From Pseudomonas guariconensis (lineage in GTDB: Bacteria; Pseudomonadota; Gammaproteobacteria; Pseudomonadales; Pseudomonadaceae), in contig NZ_FMYX01000009.1 in NCBI RefSeq assembly GCF_900102675.1, forward strand, positions 62,001-126,000: 64,000 nt of DNA. Reading direction: 5' to 3'. Made by a program: the position numbers and the translations under genes. The notes beneath the pieces were generated by a model. That model did no database searches, was not told where the DNA came from, and was given only the letters and a program-made list of their open reading frames with translations. Below are positions 52,745 through 61,420 of this stretch, piece by piece. Each line of letters opens with the position of its first letter. The first letter of the stretch is position 1.

Positions 52745-53290
52745 ATTAAGCGTGAAATGAGAAACGATAAACGAACTGCACCGAAAGCCCCGATCAACGA
52801 GAATATCTCGGCACGCGAGGTTCGGTTAATTGGCGCTGACGGCGAGCAGATTGGCATCGTCTCGATTGATGAAGCGCTGCGTATCGCTGATGAAGCGAAG
52901 CTGGATCTGGTGGAGATCTCTGCAGACGCGCAACCGCCTGTCTGCAAGGTCATGGACTACGGCAAGCACCTCTTCGAAAAGAAGAAGCAGGCCAACGAAG
53001 CCAAGAAAAACCAGAAGCAGATCCAGATCAAAGAAATCAAGTTTCGTCCAGGGACGGAAGAAGGGGATTACCAGGTAAAACTACGCAACCTGGTACGTTT
53101 CCTTAGCGATGGGGACAAGGCCAAGATCTCTCTGAGATTCCGCGGCCGTGAGATGGCCCACCAGGAGCTGGGCATGGAGCTGTTGAAGCGGGTCGAAGCT
53201 GACCTCGCCGAATACGGCACCGTTGAGCAGCATCCGAAGATGGAAGGACGCCAGCTTATGATGGTCATCGCCCCCAAAAAGAAGAAGTAA
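52745..53290 (+). CDS. infC: Translation initiation factor IF-3, probable ATT start
   Basis: The protein IKREMRNDKRTAPKAPINENISAREVRLIGADG is a complete IF-3. Two starts are possible: ATG at 52739, overlapping the thrS stop (TAATG), and ATT at 52745, two codons later. The Shine-Dalgarno GGAG (52733-52736) is 2 nt from the ATG but 8 nt from ATT. E. coli infC starts at ATT for autoregulation by initiation-codon discrimination, so I prefer ATT (181 residues). The rest has the N- and C-domains with the linker KKKQANEAKKNQKQIQIKE. Binds 30S subunits. Confidence 0.93.
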   Translation: MKREMRNDKRTAPKAPINENISAREVRLIGADGEQIGIVSIDEALRIADEAKLDLVEISADAQPPVCKVMDYGKHLFEKKKQANEAKKNQKQIQIKEIKFRPGTEEGDYQVKLRNLVRFLSDGDKAKISLRFRGREMAHQELGMELLKRVEADLAEYGTVEQHPKMEGRQLMMVIAPKKKK

Positions 53291-53350
53291 TCTCCCGGGC
53301 ACGGCAGGCCTGATGATTATGTGTAATTTTATCGAATGCGGAGTTCCAAC

Positions 53351-53545
53351 ATGCCAAAAATGAAAACCAAGAGCGGTGCTGCGAAGCGTTTCCTGAAAAC
53401 CGCTTCCGGCTTCAAGCACAAGCACGCTTTCAAGAGCCACATCCTGACCAAAATGTCGACCAAGCGTAAGCGTCAACTGCGCGGTGCCAGCCTGCTGCAC
53501 CCGTCTGACGTGGCAAAAGTCGAGCGCATGCTGCGCGTACGTTAA
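53351..53545 (+). CDS. rpmI: 50S ribosomal protein L35
   Basis: 64 residues (MPKMKTKSGAAKRFLKTASG...HILTKMSTKRKRQLRG). Start ATG 53351 after GGAG; 53336 is an in-frame ATG without an RBS at the right distance. Very basic, normal length for L35. Confidence 0.97.
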   Translation: MPKMKTKSGAAKRFLKTASGFKHKHAFKSHILTKMSTKRKRQLRGASLLHPSDVAKVERMLRVR

Positions 53546-53573
53546 TTCTGGTCAACGATAGAGGAAGTTACTC

Positions 53574-53930
53574 ATGGCTCGTGTAAAGCGTGGCGTCATC
53601 GCTCGTAAGCGTCACAAGAAAATTCTGAAACTGGCTAAAGGCTACTACGGTGCACGCTCGCGCGTATTCCGCGTTGCCAAGCAGGCTGTCATCAAGGCTG
53701 GCCAATACGCCTACCGTGACCGTCGCCAGAAGAAGCGTCAGTTCCGCGCTCTGTGGATCGCTCGTATCAACGCCGGTGCCCGCACCAACGGTCTGTCCTA
53801 CAGCCGTCTGATCGCTGGCCTGAAGAAAGCGTCGATCGAAATCGACCGCAAGGTTCTGGCCGACCTGGCAGTGAACGAAAAAGCGGCGTTTGCTGCGATT
53901 GTCGAGAAAGCTAAAGCCGTCCTGGCTTAA
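53574..53930 (+). CDS. rplT: 50S ribosomal protein L20
   Basis: 118 residues (MARVKRGVIARKRHKKILKLAKGYYGARSRVFRVA...). Assembly protein of the large subunit; in E. coli it represses its own operon by binding infC-rpmI mRNA. A GGAAG RBS precedes the ATG. Confidence 0.97.
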   Translation: MARVKRGVIARKRHKKILKLAKGYYGARSRVFRVAKQAVIKAGQYAYRDRRQKKRQFRALWIARINAGARTNGLSYSRLIAGLKKASIEIDRKVLADLAVNEKAAFAAIVEKAKAVLA

Positions 53931-53948
53931 GTACCCACGACAATCATC

Positions 53949-54023
53949 CGGCGGCGCTTTGCGTCGTCGGGTGTAAAACGTCATCGATAGGGGAAGAGCC
54001 TTCAAAAGCTCTTCCCCTATTTT
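53949..54023 (+). terminator. Tandem hairpins between rplT and pheS
   Basis: First hairpin: CCGGCGGCGC-TTT-GCGTCGTCGG (10 bp, two U-G). Second: ATAGGGGAAGAGC / GCTCTTCCCCTAT, a perfect 13-bp stem with an 8-nt loop, then TTTC (53987-54023). The second resembles an intrinsic terminator or attenuator. No Phe-rich leader ORF is seen, unlike pheM of E. coli. Confidence 0.7.
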
Positions 54024-54041
54024 CGTATCTGGAGTCTGTAC

Positions 54042-55058
54042 ATGGAAAACCTGGACGCGCTGGTTGCCCAAGCCCTCGAGGCCGTGGAACGCGCTGAAGA
54101 CATCACTACCCTGGAACAGATCCGGGTCCAATACCTCGGCAAGAAAGGCGAGCTGACCCAGGTGATGAAGACCCTGGGCAACCTGCCAGCCGAAGAGCGC
54201 CCGAAAGTCGGCGCGCTGATCAACGACGCCAAAGAGCGCGTCACCGACGTGCTCAACGCACGCAAGGCTGCCTTCGAAGAAGCCGAGCTCAACGCTCGCC
54301 TGGCCGCCGAATGCATCGACGTGACCCTGCCAGGCCGTGGCCAGACCACCGGCGGGCTGCACCCGATCACCCGTACCCTCGAGCGCATCGAGCAGTTCTT
54401 CACCCACATCGGCTACGGCATCGCCGAAGGCCCTGAGGTCGAAGACGACTACCACAACTTCGAAGCGCTCAACATCCCCGGCCATCACCCGGCCCGGGCG
54501 ATGCACGACACCTTCTACTTCAATGCCAACATGCTGCTGCGCACCCACACTTCGCCTGTGCAGGTGCGGACCATGGAGTCCAGCCAGCCGCCGATCCGCA
54601 TTGTCTGCCCGGGCCGCGTCTATCGCTGCGACTCGGACATTACCCACTCGCCGATGTTCCACCAGGTCGAAGGCCTGCTGGTCGATCGCGGCATCAACTT
54701 CGCCGACCTCAAGGGCACCATCGAAGAGTTCCTGCGCGTGTTCTTCGAAAAAGAACTGGCGGTACGCTTCCGTCCGTCGTTCTTCCCCTTCACCGAGCCT
54801 TCGGCTGAAGTCGACATCCAGTGCGTGATGTGCTCCGGCAATGGCTGCCGCGTGTGCAAGCAGACCGGCTGGCTCGAAGTCATGGGTTGCGGCATGGTCC
54901 ACCCGAACGTGCTGCGCATGTCCGGCATCGACCCGGAAGAGTTCCAAGGCTTCGCCTTCGGCATGGGCGCCGAGCGCCTGGCCATGCTGCGCTATGGCGT
55001 CAACGATTTGCGTCTGTTCTTCGACAACGACCTGCGGTTCCTCGCCCAATTCCGCTAG
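54042..55058 (+). CDS. pheS: Phenylalanyl-tRNA synthetase alpha subunit
   Basis: 338 residues. N-terminal coiled coil (residues 1-90), then class II core: PGHHPARAMHDTFYF, motif 2 GRVYRCDSDITHSPMFHQVEGLLVD, the zinc-like CVMCSGNGCRVCKQTGWLE, and motif 3 GMGAERLAMLRYGVNDLRLFF. Works as alpha2beta2 with PheT. Follows the attenuator hairpins. Confidence 0.97.
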   Translation: MENLDALVAQALEAVERAEDITTLEQIRVQYLGKKGELTQVMKTLGNLPAEERPKVGALINDAKERVTDVLNARKAAFEEAELNARLAAECIDVTLPGRGQTTGGLHPITRTLERIEQFFTHIGYGIAEGPEVEDDYHNFEALNIPGHHPARAMHDTFYFNANMLLRTHTSPVQVRTMESSQPPIRIVCPGRVYRCDSDITHSPMFHQVEGLLVDRGINFADLKGTIEEFLRVFFEKELAVRFRPSFFPFTEPSAEVDIQCVMCSGNGCRVCKQTGWLEVMGCGMVHPNVLRMSGIDPEEFQGFAFGMGAERLAMLRYGVNDLRLFFDNDLRFLAQFR

Positions 55059-55089
55059 GCCCAATCGACGCACTTTCTAGGAGAACAGC

Positions 55090-57471
55090 ATGAAATTCAG
55101 TGAACAGTGGCTGCGCGGTTGGGTAAACCCGCAAGTCTCCCGTGACGAACTGGTCGCCCGCCTGTCCATGGCCGGCCTTGAAGTCGACAGCGTGACCCCC
55201 GCTGCCGGCCAGTTCAGCGGCATCGTGGTGGGCGAGATCCTCGCCACCGAACAACACCCGGACGCCGACAAGCTGCGCGTGTGCCAGGTGAGCAACGGCC
55301 AGGAAACCTTCCAGGTCGTCTGCGGCGCTCCGAACGCGCGCCCAGGCATCAAGATCCCGTTCGCCATGATCGGTGCCGAACTGCCGGGCGACTTCAAGAT
55401 CAAGAAGGCCAAGCTGCGCGGCGTCGAGTCCTTCGGCATGCTGTGCTCGGCCGCCGAGCTGCAGATCAGCGAAGAGAACGACGGCCTGCTGGAACTGGCG
55501 GCTGACGCCCCGGTCGGCGAAGACATTCGCCAGTACCTGAACCTGGACGACGCCAGCATCGAAATCGGCCTGACCCCGAACCGCGGCGACTGCCTGTCCA
55601 TCGCAGGCCTGGCCCGCGACGTCAGCGCCCTGTACGACGTGCCGGTCACCCGTCCTCAAGTGCCTGCCGTTGCCCCGGCCCACGACGAAGTGCGCCCGGT
55701 TGAAGTCTGCGCGCCGGCGGCCTGCCCACGGTACCTGGGCCGCGTCATCCGCAACGTCGACCTGAGCAAGCCGACCCCGCTGTGGATGGTCGAGCGCCTG
55801 CGCCGTAGCGACGTGCGCAGCATCGACGCCGCTGTCGACATCACCAACTACGTGATGCTCGAACTCGGCCAGCCGATGCACGCCTTCGACCTCGCCGAAA
55901 TCAACGGCGGCATCCGCGTACGCATGGCCGAGGAGGGCGAGAAGCTCGTCCTGCTGGACGGCCAGGAAGTCGCGCTGCGTGCCGACACCCTGGTCATCGC
56001 CGACCACACCCGCGCCCTGGCCATCGCCGGCGTCATGGGTGGCGAACACAGCGGCGTGAATACCGAGAAGACCCGCGATCTGTTCTTGGAAAGCGCCTTC
56101 TTCGAGCCGATTTCCGTCGCAGGCAAGGCCCGTTCCTACGGTCTGCACACCGATGCCTCGCACCGCTACGAGCGCGGCGTCGATTCGCAACTGGCCCGTG
56201 AAGCCATGGAGCGCGCCACCGCCCTGGTCCTCGAGATCGTCGGCGGCGAAGCCGGCCCCATCGTCGAGGCCGTGAGCGAGCAGCACCTGCCGAAGGTCGC
56301 GCCAGTCACCCTGCGCGCCGAGCGTATCAACCAGATGCTTGGCATGGACATGGACGCTGCCCAGGTCGAGCAACTGCTCAACGCCCTGGAGCTGAAAACC
56401 AGCGCTGATGGGGCAGGGCAGTGGACTGTCGAAGTCCCAAGCCACCGCTTCGACATCAGCCTCGAAGTCGACCTGATCGAAGAGCTGGCCCGCCTGTACG
56501 GCTACAACAACCTGCCGGTCCGCTACCCGCAAGCCCGCCTGGCTCCGCAGACCCGCCCGGAAGCCCGTGGCGAGCTGCCGACCCTGCGCCGCCTGCTGGT
56601 CGCCCGCGGCTATCAGGAAGCGATCACCTACAGCTTCATCGACCCGAAACTGTTCGAGCTGTTCACCCCGGGCGTCGAGCCGCTGCTGCTGGCCAACCCT
56701 ATCTCCAGCGACATGGCCGCCATGCGCGCGTCCCTGTGGCCGGGCCTGGTCAAGGCGCTGCAGCACAACCTCAACCGCCAGCAGGACCGCGTACGCCTGT
56801 TCGAAAGCGGCCTGCGCTTCGTCGGCCAGCTGGGCGACCTCAAGCAGCAGCCGATGATCGCCGGCGTCGCCACGGGCAGTCGCCTGCCGGAAGGCTGGGC
56901 GAACGGCCGTGACAGCCTCGACTTCTTCGACGTGAAAGCCGACGTGGAAGCCCTGCTGGGCTACTCGGGCGCCCTGGACGACTTCACGTTCGTCGCCGGC
57001 AAGCACCCAGCCCTGCACCCTGGCCAGACCGCCCGCATCGAGCGCGACGGCAAGGAAGTCGGCTACATCGGCGCTATCCACCCAGAGCTCGCCAAGACCC
57101 TGGGCCTGGAGCGTCCGGTGTTCGTCTTCGAGCTGGTACTGGGTGAGGTGGTCGAAGGCCGCCTGCCGAAATTCAGCGAACTGTCCAAGTTCCCAGAAGT
57201 GAGGCGTGACCTGGCTTTGATCGCAGGACGTGATGTTGCTTCTAGCTCCGTGCTTGAAGTAATTCGTGACAATGCGGGCGAATGGCTCACAGACCTCAGG
57301 CTGTTTGACGTCTACCAAGGTAAAGGCATTGATCCTGATAGAAAAAGCCTGGCCGTCGGCTTGACCTGGCAGCATCCATCGCGCACTCTTAACGACGATG
57401 AGGTGAACACTACCCTGCAAAACATCCTCACCTCGCTTGAACAAAGGTTGAACACCACGTTAAGGAAATAG
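55090..57471 (+). CDS. pheT: Phenylalanyl-tRNA synthetase beta subunit
   Basis: 793 residues: N-terminal tRNA-binding OB domain (GEILATEQHPDADKLRVCQV), B3/B4 editing domain, B5 domain, and the C-terminal anticodon-binding FDX-ACB domain (FSELSKFPEVRRDLALIAGRDV). The catalytic-like core lacks class II catalytic residues, as normal. ATG follows AGGAGA. Confidence 0.97.
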   Translation: MKFSEQWLRGWVNPQVSRDELVARLSMAGLEVDSVTPAAGQFSGIVVGEILATEQHPDADKLRVCQVSNGQETFQVVCGAPNARPGIKIPFAMIGAELPGDFKIKKAKLRGVESFGMLCSAAELQISEENDGLLELAADAPVGEDIRQYLNLDDASIEIGLTPNRGDCLSIAGLARDVSALYDVPVTRPQVPAVAPAHDEVRPVEVCAPAACPRYLGRVIRNVDLSKPTPLWMVERLRRSDVRSIDAAVDITNYVMLELGQPMHAFDLAEINGGIRVRMAEEGEKLVLLDGQEVALRADTLVIADHTRALAIAGVMGGEHSGVNTEKTRDLFLESAFFEPISVAGKARSYGLHTDASHRYERGVDSQLAREAMERATALVLEIVGGEAGPIVEAVSEQHLPKVAPVTLRAERINQMLGMDMDAAQVEQLLNALELKTSADGAGQWTVEVPSHRFDISLEVDLIEELARLYGYNNLPVRYPQARLAPQTRPEARGELPTLRRLLVARGYQEAITYSFIDPKLFELFTPGVEPLLLANPISSDMAAMRASLWPGLVKALQHNLNRQQDRVRLFESGLRFVGQLGDLKQQPMIAGVATGSRLPEGWANGRDSLDFFDVKADVEALLGYSGALDDFTFVAGKHPALHPGQTARIERDGKEVGYIGAIHPELAKTLGLERPVFVFELVLGEVVEGRLPKFSELSKFPEVRRDLALIAGRDVASSSVLEVIRDNAGEWLTDLRLFDVYQGKGIDPDRKSLAVGLTWQHPSRTLNDDEVNTTLQNILTSLEQRLNTTLRK

Positions 57472-57474
57472 CGT

Positions 57475-57777
57475 ATGGGTGCTCTGACGAAAGCTGAGAT
57501 GGCCGAAAGGCTGTACGAGGAGCTGGGGCTCAACAAGAGAGAGGCCAAGGAGCTGGTCGAGCTGTTTTTCGAAGAAATTCGGCACGCACTTGAAGAGAAC
57601 GAGCAGGTCAAGCTGTCCGGTTTCGGCAACTTCGACCTTCGCGACAAACGCCAGCGGCCGGGCCGCAACCCCAAGACAGGGGAAGAGATCCCGATCACCG
57701 CTCGCCGCGTCGTCACCTTTCGTCCAGGGCAGAAACTGAAAGCCCGGGTTGAGGCCTATGCTGGAACCAAGCCATAA
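57475..57777 (+). CDS. ihfA: Integration host factor alpha subunit
   Basis: 100 residues ([39 protein letters not shown]...), with the DNA-bending beta arm [37 protein letters not shown]. Heterodimer with IhfB; required for sigma-54 promoters elsewhere in this window. Starts 3 bp after pheT. Confidence 0.97.
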
Positions 57778-58114
57778 CGACGAGCTGCCCCCCATTCCGG
57801 GCAAGCGCTACTTCACCATCGGTGAGGTCAGTGAGCTCTGTGCGGTAAAACCGCACGTGCTGCGTTATTGGGAACAGGAGTTCCCGCAACTCAACCCGGT
57901 CAAGCGCCGCGGTAACCGGCGGTATTACCAGCGCCAAGACGTGCTGATGATCCGCCAGATCCGCGCGCTGCTGTACGACCAAGGCTTCACCATCGGCGGG
58001 GCGCGACTGCGCCTCTCCAGTGATGAGGCCAAGGATGACACCACCCAGTACAAGCAGCTGATCCGGCAGATGATTGCCGAGTTGGAGGATGTGTTGGTGG
58101 TGTTGAAGAAGTGA
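57758..58114 (+). CDS. MerR-family regulator linked to ihfA
   Basis: 118 residues ([62 protein letters not shown]). MerR HTH at residues 17-85, no effector Cys. The start overlaps ihfA by 20 bp. This pair is conserved in gamma-proteobacteria. Target unknown. Confidence 0.92.
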
Positions 58115-58213
58115 ACCGAACCCGATGAATGGAAAGTTTTTGAAAAAAAGCTTCCATTATTCAAAAGGTTAGGGTAGATTCTTCACCGTTCTCAGCAATA
58201 TCGAGAATGATGT

Positions 58214-58290
58214 CGGGGCGTAGCGCAGCCCGGTAGCGCACTTGCATGGGGTGCAAGGGGTCGAGTGTTCGAATCACTCCGTCCCGACCA
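58214..58290 (+). tRNA. tRNA-Pro (anticodon GGG)
   Basis: 77 nt. Acceptor stem CGGGGCG pairs with CGTCCCG (one G-U), discriminator A, encoded CCA. Anticodon arm CTTGC-ATGGGGT-GCAAG gives anticodon GGG; T arm GAGTG-TTCGAAT-CACTC. A terminator follows. tRNA 3' ends are common integration sites, and the low-GC accessory segment starts right after it. Confidence 0.96.
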
Positions 58291-58301
58291 AAAATCCCTA
58301 G

Positions 58302-58336
58302 AAAATCCAGTCACCGCGAGGTGACTGGATTTTTTT
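58302..58336 (+). terminator. Intrinsic terminator after tRNA-Pro
   Basis: AAAATCCAGTCACC-GCGA-GGTGACTGGATTTT, a perfect 14-bp stem followed by TTT, 12 nt after CCA. Confidence 0.9.
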
Positions 58337-58543
58337 ATGTCTGGTGGTTTTCGAGTGCCTCGGGAGACTGGGCGGCACGGCGAGTGGTGATCAGCTTGGA
58401 TGAGTAGCGATTGCTCGTAGAGGAAGTCAATTTCAGGGCTTTGGGCGAAACTAGGAGCGATTCAGTTTCATTTAATGAGGCTTAAGCTTTATGCCAGCGG
58501 ATCGTCATGACTTGATCCGCAGTTGGCAAGCCAAGGTTATACG
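58337..58543. other. Junction between core chromosome and accessory segment
   Basis: 207 bp without a gene. GC falls toward the helicase gene. I see no second copy of the tRNA 3' end or other attachment repeat here. Confidence 0.4.
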
Positions 58544-60457
58544 TTACGCCATCGAGGCAGTGGGTTGCCGTAGCGCGGAGGCGTTGACCTCCAGTTCCAC
58601 TGACATCGAGCGCTCCTGGAAGTACCGTGCAGTCTGCTCATCCGTGCAGTACAGGTAACACCCCTTCATCCCGCGTGTCATCAGAGTGCGGTAGGTGTTC
58701 TTGATGATCAGGTCGACCAGCTTACGGGTCTCTTCCGGCTCAGACTTCATGCGAGTCTTGTAACCCCGAATCGAGCGATCCTGCTTATCGCGCATTTCCG
58801 GTGCGGTGACGACTCGGCCATTCCTGATAACCAGGTCCGGCCCGATGATCACGCCGATATAGTCCACTTCCAGCCCTTGGCAGGTATGGATACACCCCAC
58901 TTGCTCAATCGAGTTTTCGGCGATGATCCAAAGGCTACCGTCCTGGTCGAGATTCCATTTACGCCGATAATTTTCACCGATCACGATGTCGTAGGCAGAC
59001 GCCTGCTTTTTGCTGCTCCAGGGCCAGCAGTAACCGGCCACTACGCGGGATTTGTTTTGGCTGTTCTTCTCTCGAATGGCTTCATGTAGCGCTTCAGGTG
59101 TTTCGAATACCTTGAACTCGTAGGTGCTTGTATCGAGATGGCGGTTGGCGGTATTTCGAATCTCCAGTACATCATCGAGCCAAGCGAGGTATCCATCCGA
59201 ACCGTTGCATCGGAACTGTGAGGCCAGGCTGTATTCTTCAACCTCGGCGCCCTTGGCTTTGGCAAATGCACGAATGGCTTCGCGGCTGCCTATATCGCTC
59301 AGGGTTACACGCTGGTCTTCGTCGATAAAGAAGATCGTGCACTTGGAGGAATTGATCAGTTCCTTGATCTGGTTCTCGCCGAGGTTGCCATACAGCCCGC
59401 TTTTTTCGTTGAGGCGGTGGGCTTCGTCCACGACCAGGAAATCGTAGGTGTTCGCTTCGGTATCGACGAACGCGCCGGAGCCAGTAAACATGTGAGAGAA
59501 GCGGCTGCGAGTGATGGAGCCGGCAAGCTTGCTCTCATAGACCTTACGCGGTGCAGCATTCTTCGACACGTACTTACCGACCAGACCATGGCTGGTGAGT
59601 TTGACTAACAGATTGAGCGCCACCACGGTTTTACCGGTGCCGGGCCCTCCTTCAATGATGACGACTCTGGGATGCTCTGCGGACGAGGCTGTACCAGCGG
59701 CGGCAGCGGCTTCGAATACTTCTTTCTGGTCGTCGATCAGAATGAATTCGGGCTGCGCTTTGAGTAAGCCTTTCAACGAGTCGGCCAACGCTTTTGAAGG
59801 CCGGATCGGGCTGGCCATCAGGTCATGCAGCACGCTGTTCTCATCACCCATGGCGATGTGCTGCTTGATATAGGTGCGCATGCGAGCGAGCTCTTCTTTA
59901 CCTTTGAGGAAGAGCGGGGCCTTACTGATGTAGTCCTGATAATGGTGGGCATCGATCATGCCATCGCCTACGTAGTTGTGCAGGTAGGCGCATGCATTGA
60001 CTTGGATGCCGCCGGAATATACTGCTTCGTTGAAGCCTTCCAGCAACGAGGCGTACGACCAAGCTTGGTAAGACGGATGAACTGTTTCACGTAGACCGCC
60101 GCCCAGCGCCGTTTTGACGATAGCGTCCTTACCCGTCGCCTTGGCCGAACTCCACTGCTTGAGTTCAACCAACAGGGCATTGCGTTGCCCTTGGGCGTTA
60201 TACCCGGTGAGGGTGATGTCGATGCGCTTGGAGGTTTGGGGAATGTGCAGCTCAATCGCTACCCCCATGTCATCCGGGATCTCGGTATCGCGCAGTACCT
60301 TCGCCATGGCGCCGAGGGAGTTCTTCCAGGCGTTCATCTCCGCAACGGCCACGGCTTTGCCGGTCGCAGTTTTGAAGCTCTGTAAGATCACGTCTTCGAT
60401 GTCATCGTTATCGTTGTCGTGCAAAAACCGTACTTTGGTCGCTTCGTAAACGATCAA
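58544..60457 (-). CDS. PD-(D/E)XK nuclease fused to DUF2075-type SF1 helicase
   Basis: 637 residues. N-terminal nuclease core: Asp80 in KRIDITLTG and Glu98-x-Lys100 in ALLVELKQW, with Glu69 before, the order E...D-X17-E-X-K. Helicase: Walker A GGPGTGKT (Lys276), Walker B FLVVDEAHRL (about 342-347), motif III-like FFIDEDQRVT, QFRCNGSDGYLAWLDDVL, and motif VI region GCIHTCQGLEVDYIGVIIG. It follows the MazG-like gene by 28 bp, same strand. Base composition is lower in GC than flanking genes, suggesting transfer. Likely acts on DNA or RNA in a defence role; this is inference. Confidence 0.85.
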   Translation of the reverse strand: MIVYEATKVRFLHDNDNDDIEDVILQSFKTATGKAVAVAEMNAWKNSLGAMAKVLRDTEIPDDMGVAIELHIPQTSKRIDITLTGYNAQGQRNALLVELKQWSSAKATGKDAIVKTALGGGLRETVHPSYQAWSYASLLEGFNEAVYSGGIQVNACAYLHNYVGDGMIDAHHYQDYISKAPLFLKGKEELARMRTYIKQHIAMGDENSVLHDLMASPIRPSKALADSLKGLLKAQPEFILIDDQKEVFEAAAAAGTASSAEHPRVVIIEGGPGTGKTVVALNLLVKLTSHGLVGKYVSKNAAPRKVYESKLAGSITRSRFSHMFTGSGAFVDTEANTYDFLVVDEAHRLNEKSGLYGNLGENQIKELINSSKCTIFFIDEDQRVTLSDIGSREAIRAFAKAKGAEVEEYSLASQFRCNGSDGYLAWLDDVLEIRNTANRHLDTSTYEFKVFETPEALHEAIREKNSQNKSRVVAGYCWPWSSKKQASAYDIVIGENYRRKWNLDQDGSLWIIAENSIEQVGCIHTCQGLEVDYIGVIIGPDLVIRNGRVVTAPEMRDKQDRSIRGYKTRMKSEPEETRKLVDLIIKNTYRTLMTRGMKGCYLYCTDEQTARYFQERSMSVELEVNASALRQPTASMA

Positions 60458-60485
60458 GGCCTTTCTTCCTTAGTCAAGGCTGCAA

Positions 60486-60869
60486 TCAGAGCTGGTCGTA
60501 TTTCTTGGCGGTATCCCGAGCCTTATCGACGGGGTATTTTTCGCCGTTGATTCGCAGCTTGTTTTGCACGGCAGCATTGAGGTCGACGCCCAGGACCGAT
60601 GCCAGGCGCACCAGATACATCAGCACGTCGGCCAACTCGTCTTGAACTGCTTGGCCGGTCTCGGGCGAGCGAGCGGCAGACTTCGATGCTTCCTCGGTCA
60701 GCCATTGGAATATCTCGTTCAGCTCTCCCACTTCGCCGTTCAGCGCCATGACCAGATTTTTGGGCGAGTGGAACTGAGCCCAATTGCGGTCAGTGGCGAA
60801 CTGCTCAAGCGCCTGTGCGAGTTGGCTGACTTCGACGAGTCTGGGCGAGGAGGGAGTTTGGGCTGTCAC
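60486..60869 (-). CDS. MazG-like nucleotide pyrophosphohydrolase
   Basis: 127 residues, GTG start after AGGAAG. All-alpha NTP pyrophosphatase motifs: Glu-x-x-Glu in ALNGEVGELNEIFQW (Glu46, Glu49) and Glu-x-x-Asp in QDELADVLMYLVRLA (Glu78, Asp81), coordinating Mg2+. Closest in plan to single-domain MazG/dCTPase-like enzymes, which hydrolyse NTPs or dNTPs to NMP and PPi. It is first in the operon with the nuclease-helicase, so it may change nucleotide pools or degrade a signal as part of the same system. Confidence 0.88.
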   Translation of the reverse strand: MTAQTPSSPRLVEVSQLAQALEQFATDRNWAQFHSPKNLVMALNGEVGELNEIFQWLTEEASKSAARSPETGQAVQDELADVLMYLVRLASVLGVDLNAAVQNKLRINGEKYPVDKARDTAKKYDQL

Positions 60870-60935
60870 GGATGCTTCCTGTGGTGTCGAGCAGGCGAAC
60901 AGGGCGGGCGTGCCATCGTTTCGCCTTTTTTACGT

Positions 60936-60974
60936 ATGCTCGACACCTTACTTCCTTCAGACTGAATGAGGAAG
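60936..60974 (-). repeat. 39-bp upstream repeat, copy A
   Basis: ATGCTCGACACCTTACTTCC followed by TTCAGACTGAATGAGGAAG, 35 of 39 bases identical to copy B (62927-62965). Contains the inverted pair CTTCCT/AGGAAG. It lies 66-105 bp upstream of the MazG-like GTG. Confidence 0.85.
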
Positions 60975-61294
60975 ATCGTAAGAAAAATCTATGTACTCTG
61001 CATGATTTTTGCGCATGGCCTAGAAGTTACAGCTGCCTTCCAAGCTAGAAATCGCTATTGAGATGTTCACTGAGCGTGCTGTTGATGAAACGTGGTGCAG
61101 CTACTTGCAATAGCTGCGGTGGCTTGGATCAGACTTTCCCACTTCCCTGTAGTCCCTTTCCCAAACATACTTCTACGCCTTCCAGCCCATTGCTGTCGCT
61201 CCATCAGAGCTCTAGTCTCGCCGGGTCGTTGCAAATTCAACGACCGGTTTTGACAGGCCGACTCTGATTTTCGGACCACAGCGGATCGCTTTAT

Positions 61295-61366
61295 GGCAGC
61301 TGTCGTGGGGCACTTCGGTGCGCCGAGTTCCGATATCCTCGGTCTGTCAACCCGCGTACAGCTGCC
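61295..61366 (+). ncRNA. Three-way-junction RNA element before a small ORF
   Basis: 72 nt. P1: GGCAGCTGT pairs perfectly with ACAGCTGCC; continued by CGTGGG/CCCGCG (one U-G). Inside are two hairpins: GCAC-UUCG-GUGC with a C(UUCG)G tetraloop, and CCGAG/CUCGG with a 10-nt loop. It ends 54 nt before the ATG of the DUF6124-like gene. Likely a cis-acting leader; a partial repeat TGGCAGCTT follows at 61392. Confidence 0.6.
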
Positions 61367-61420
61367 ACCCATTTGTTTGACAGCAGAGACGTGGCAGCTT
61401 CATTGATATCGGAGTTTGTC

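Larger units (their letters stand above)
60870..61420. other. Intergenic region with repeat copy A and structured RNA element
   Basis: 551 bp between the MazG-like gene and the small DUF6124-like gene. Contains repeat copy A (60936-60974) and the three-way-junction RNA element (61295-61366). The middle part (61000-61260) shows nothing I can support. Confidence 0.5.

Noticed and set aside
53931..54041. pheM-like leader peptide
   Set aside because: No short ORF with consecutive Phe codons between rplT and pheS in any plus-strand frame.
55000..57444. 814-codon minus-strand open frame opposite pheT
   Set aside because: Shadow of pheT; low-complexity Val/Ala/Gln composition and no RBS.
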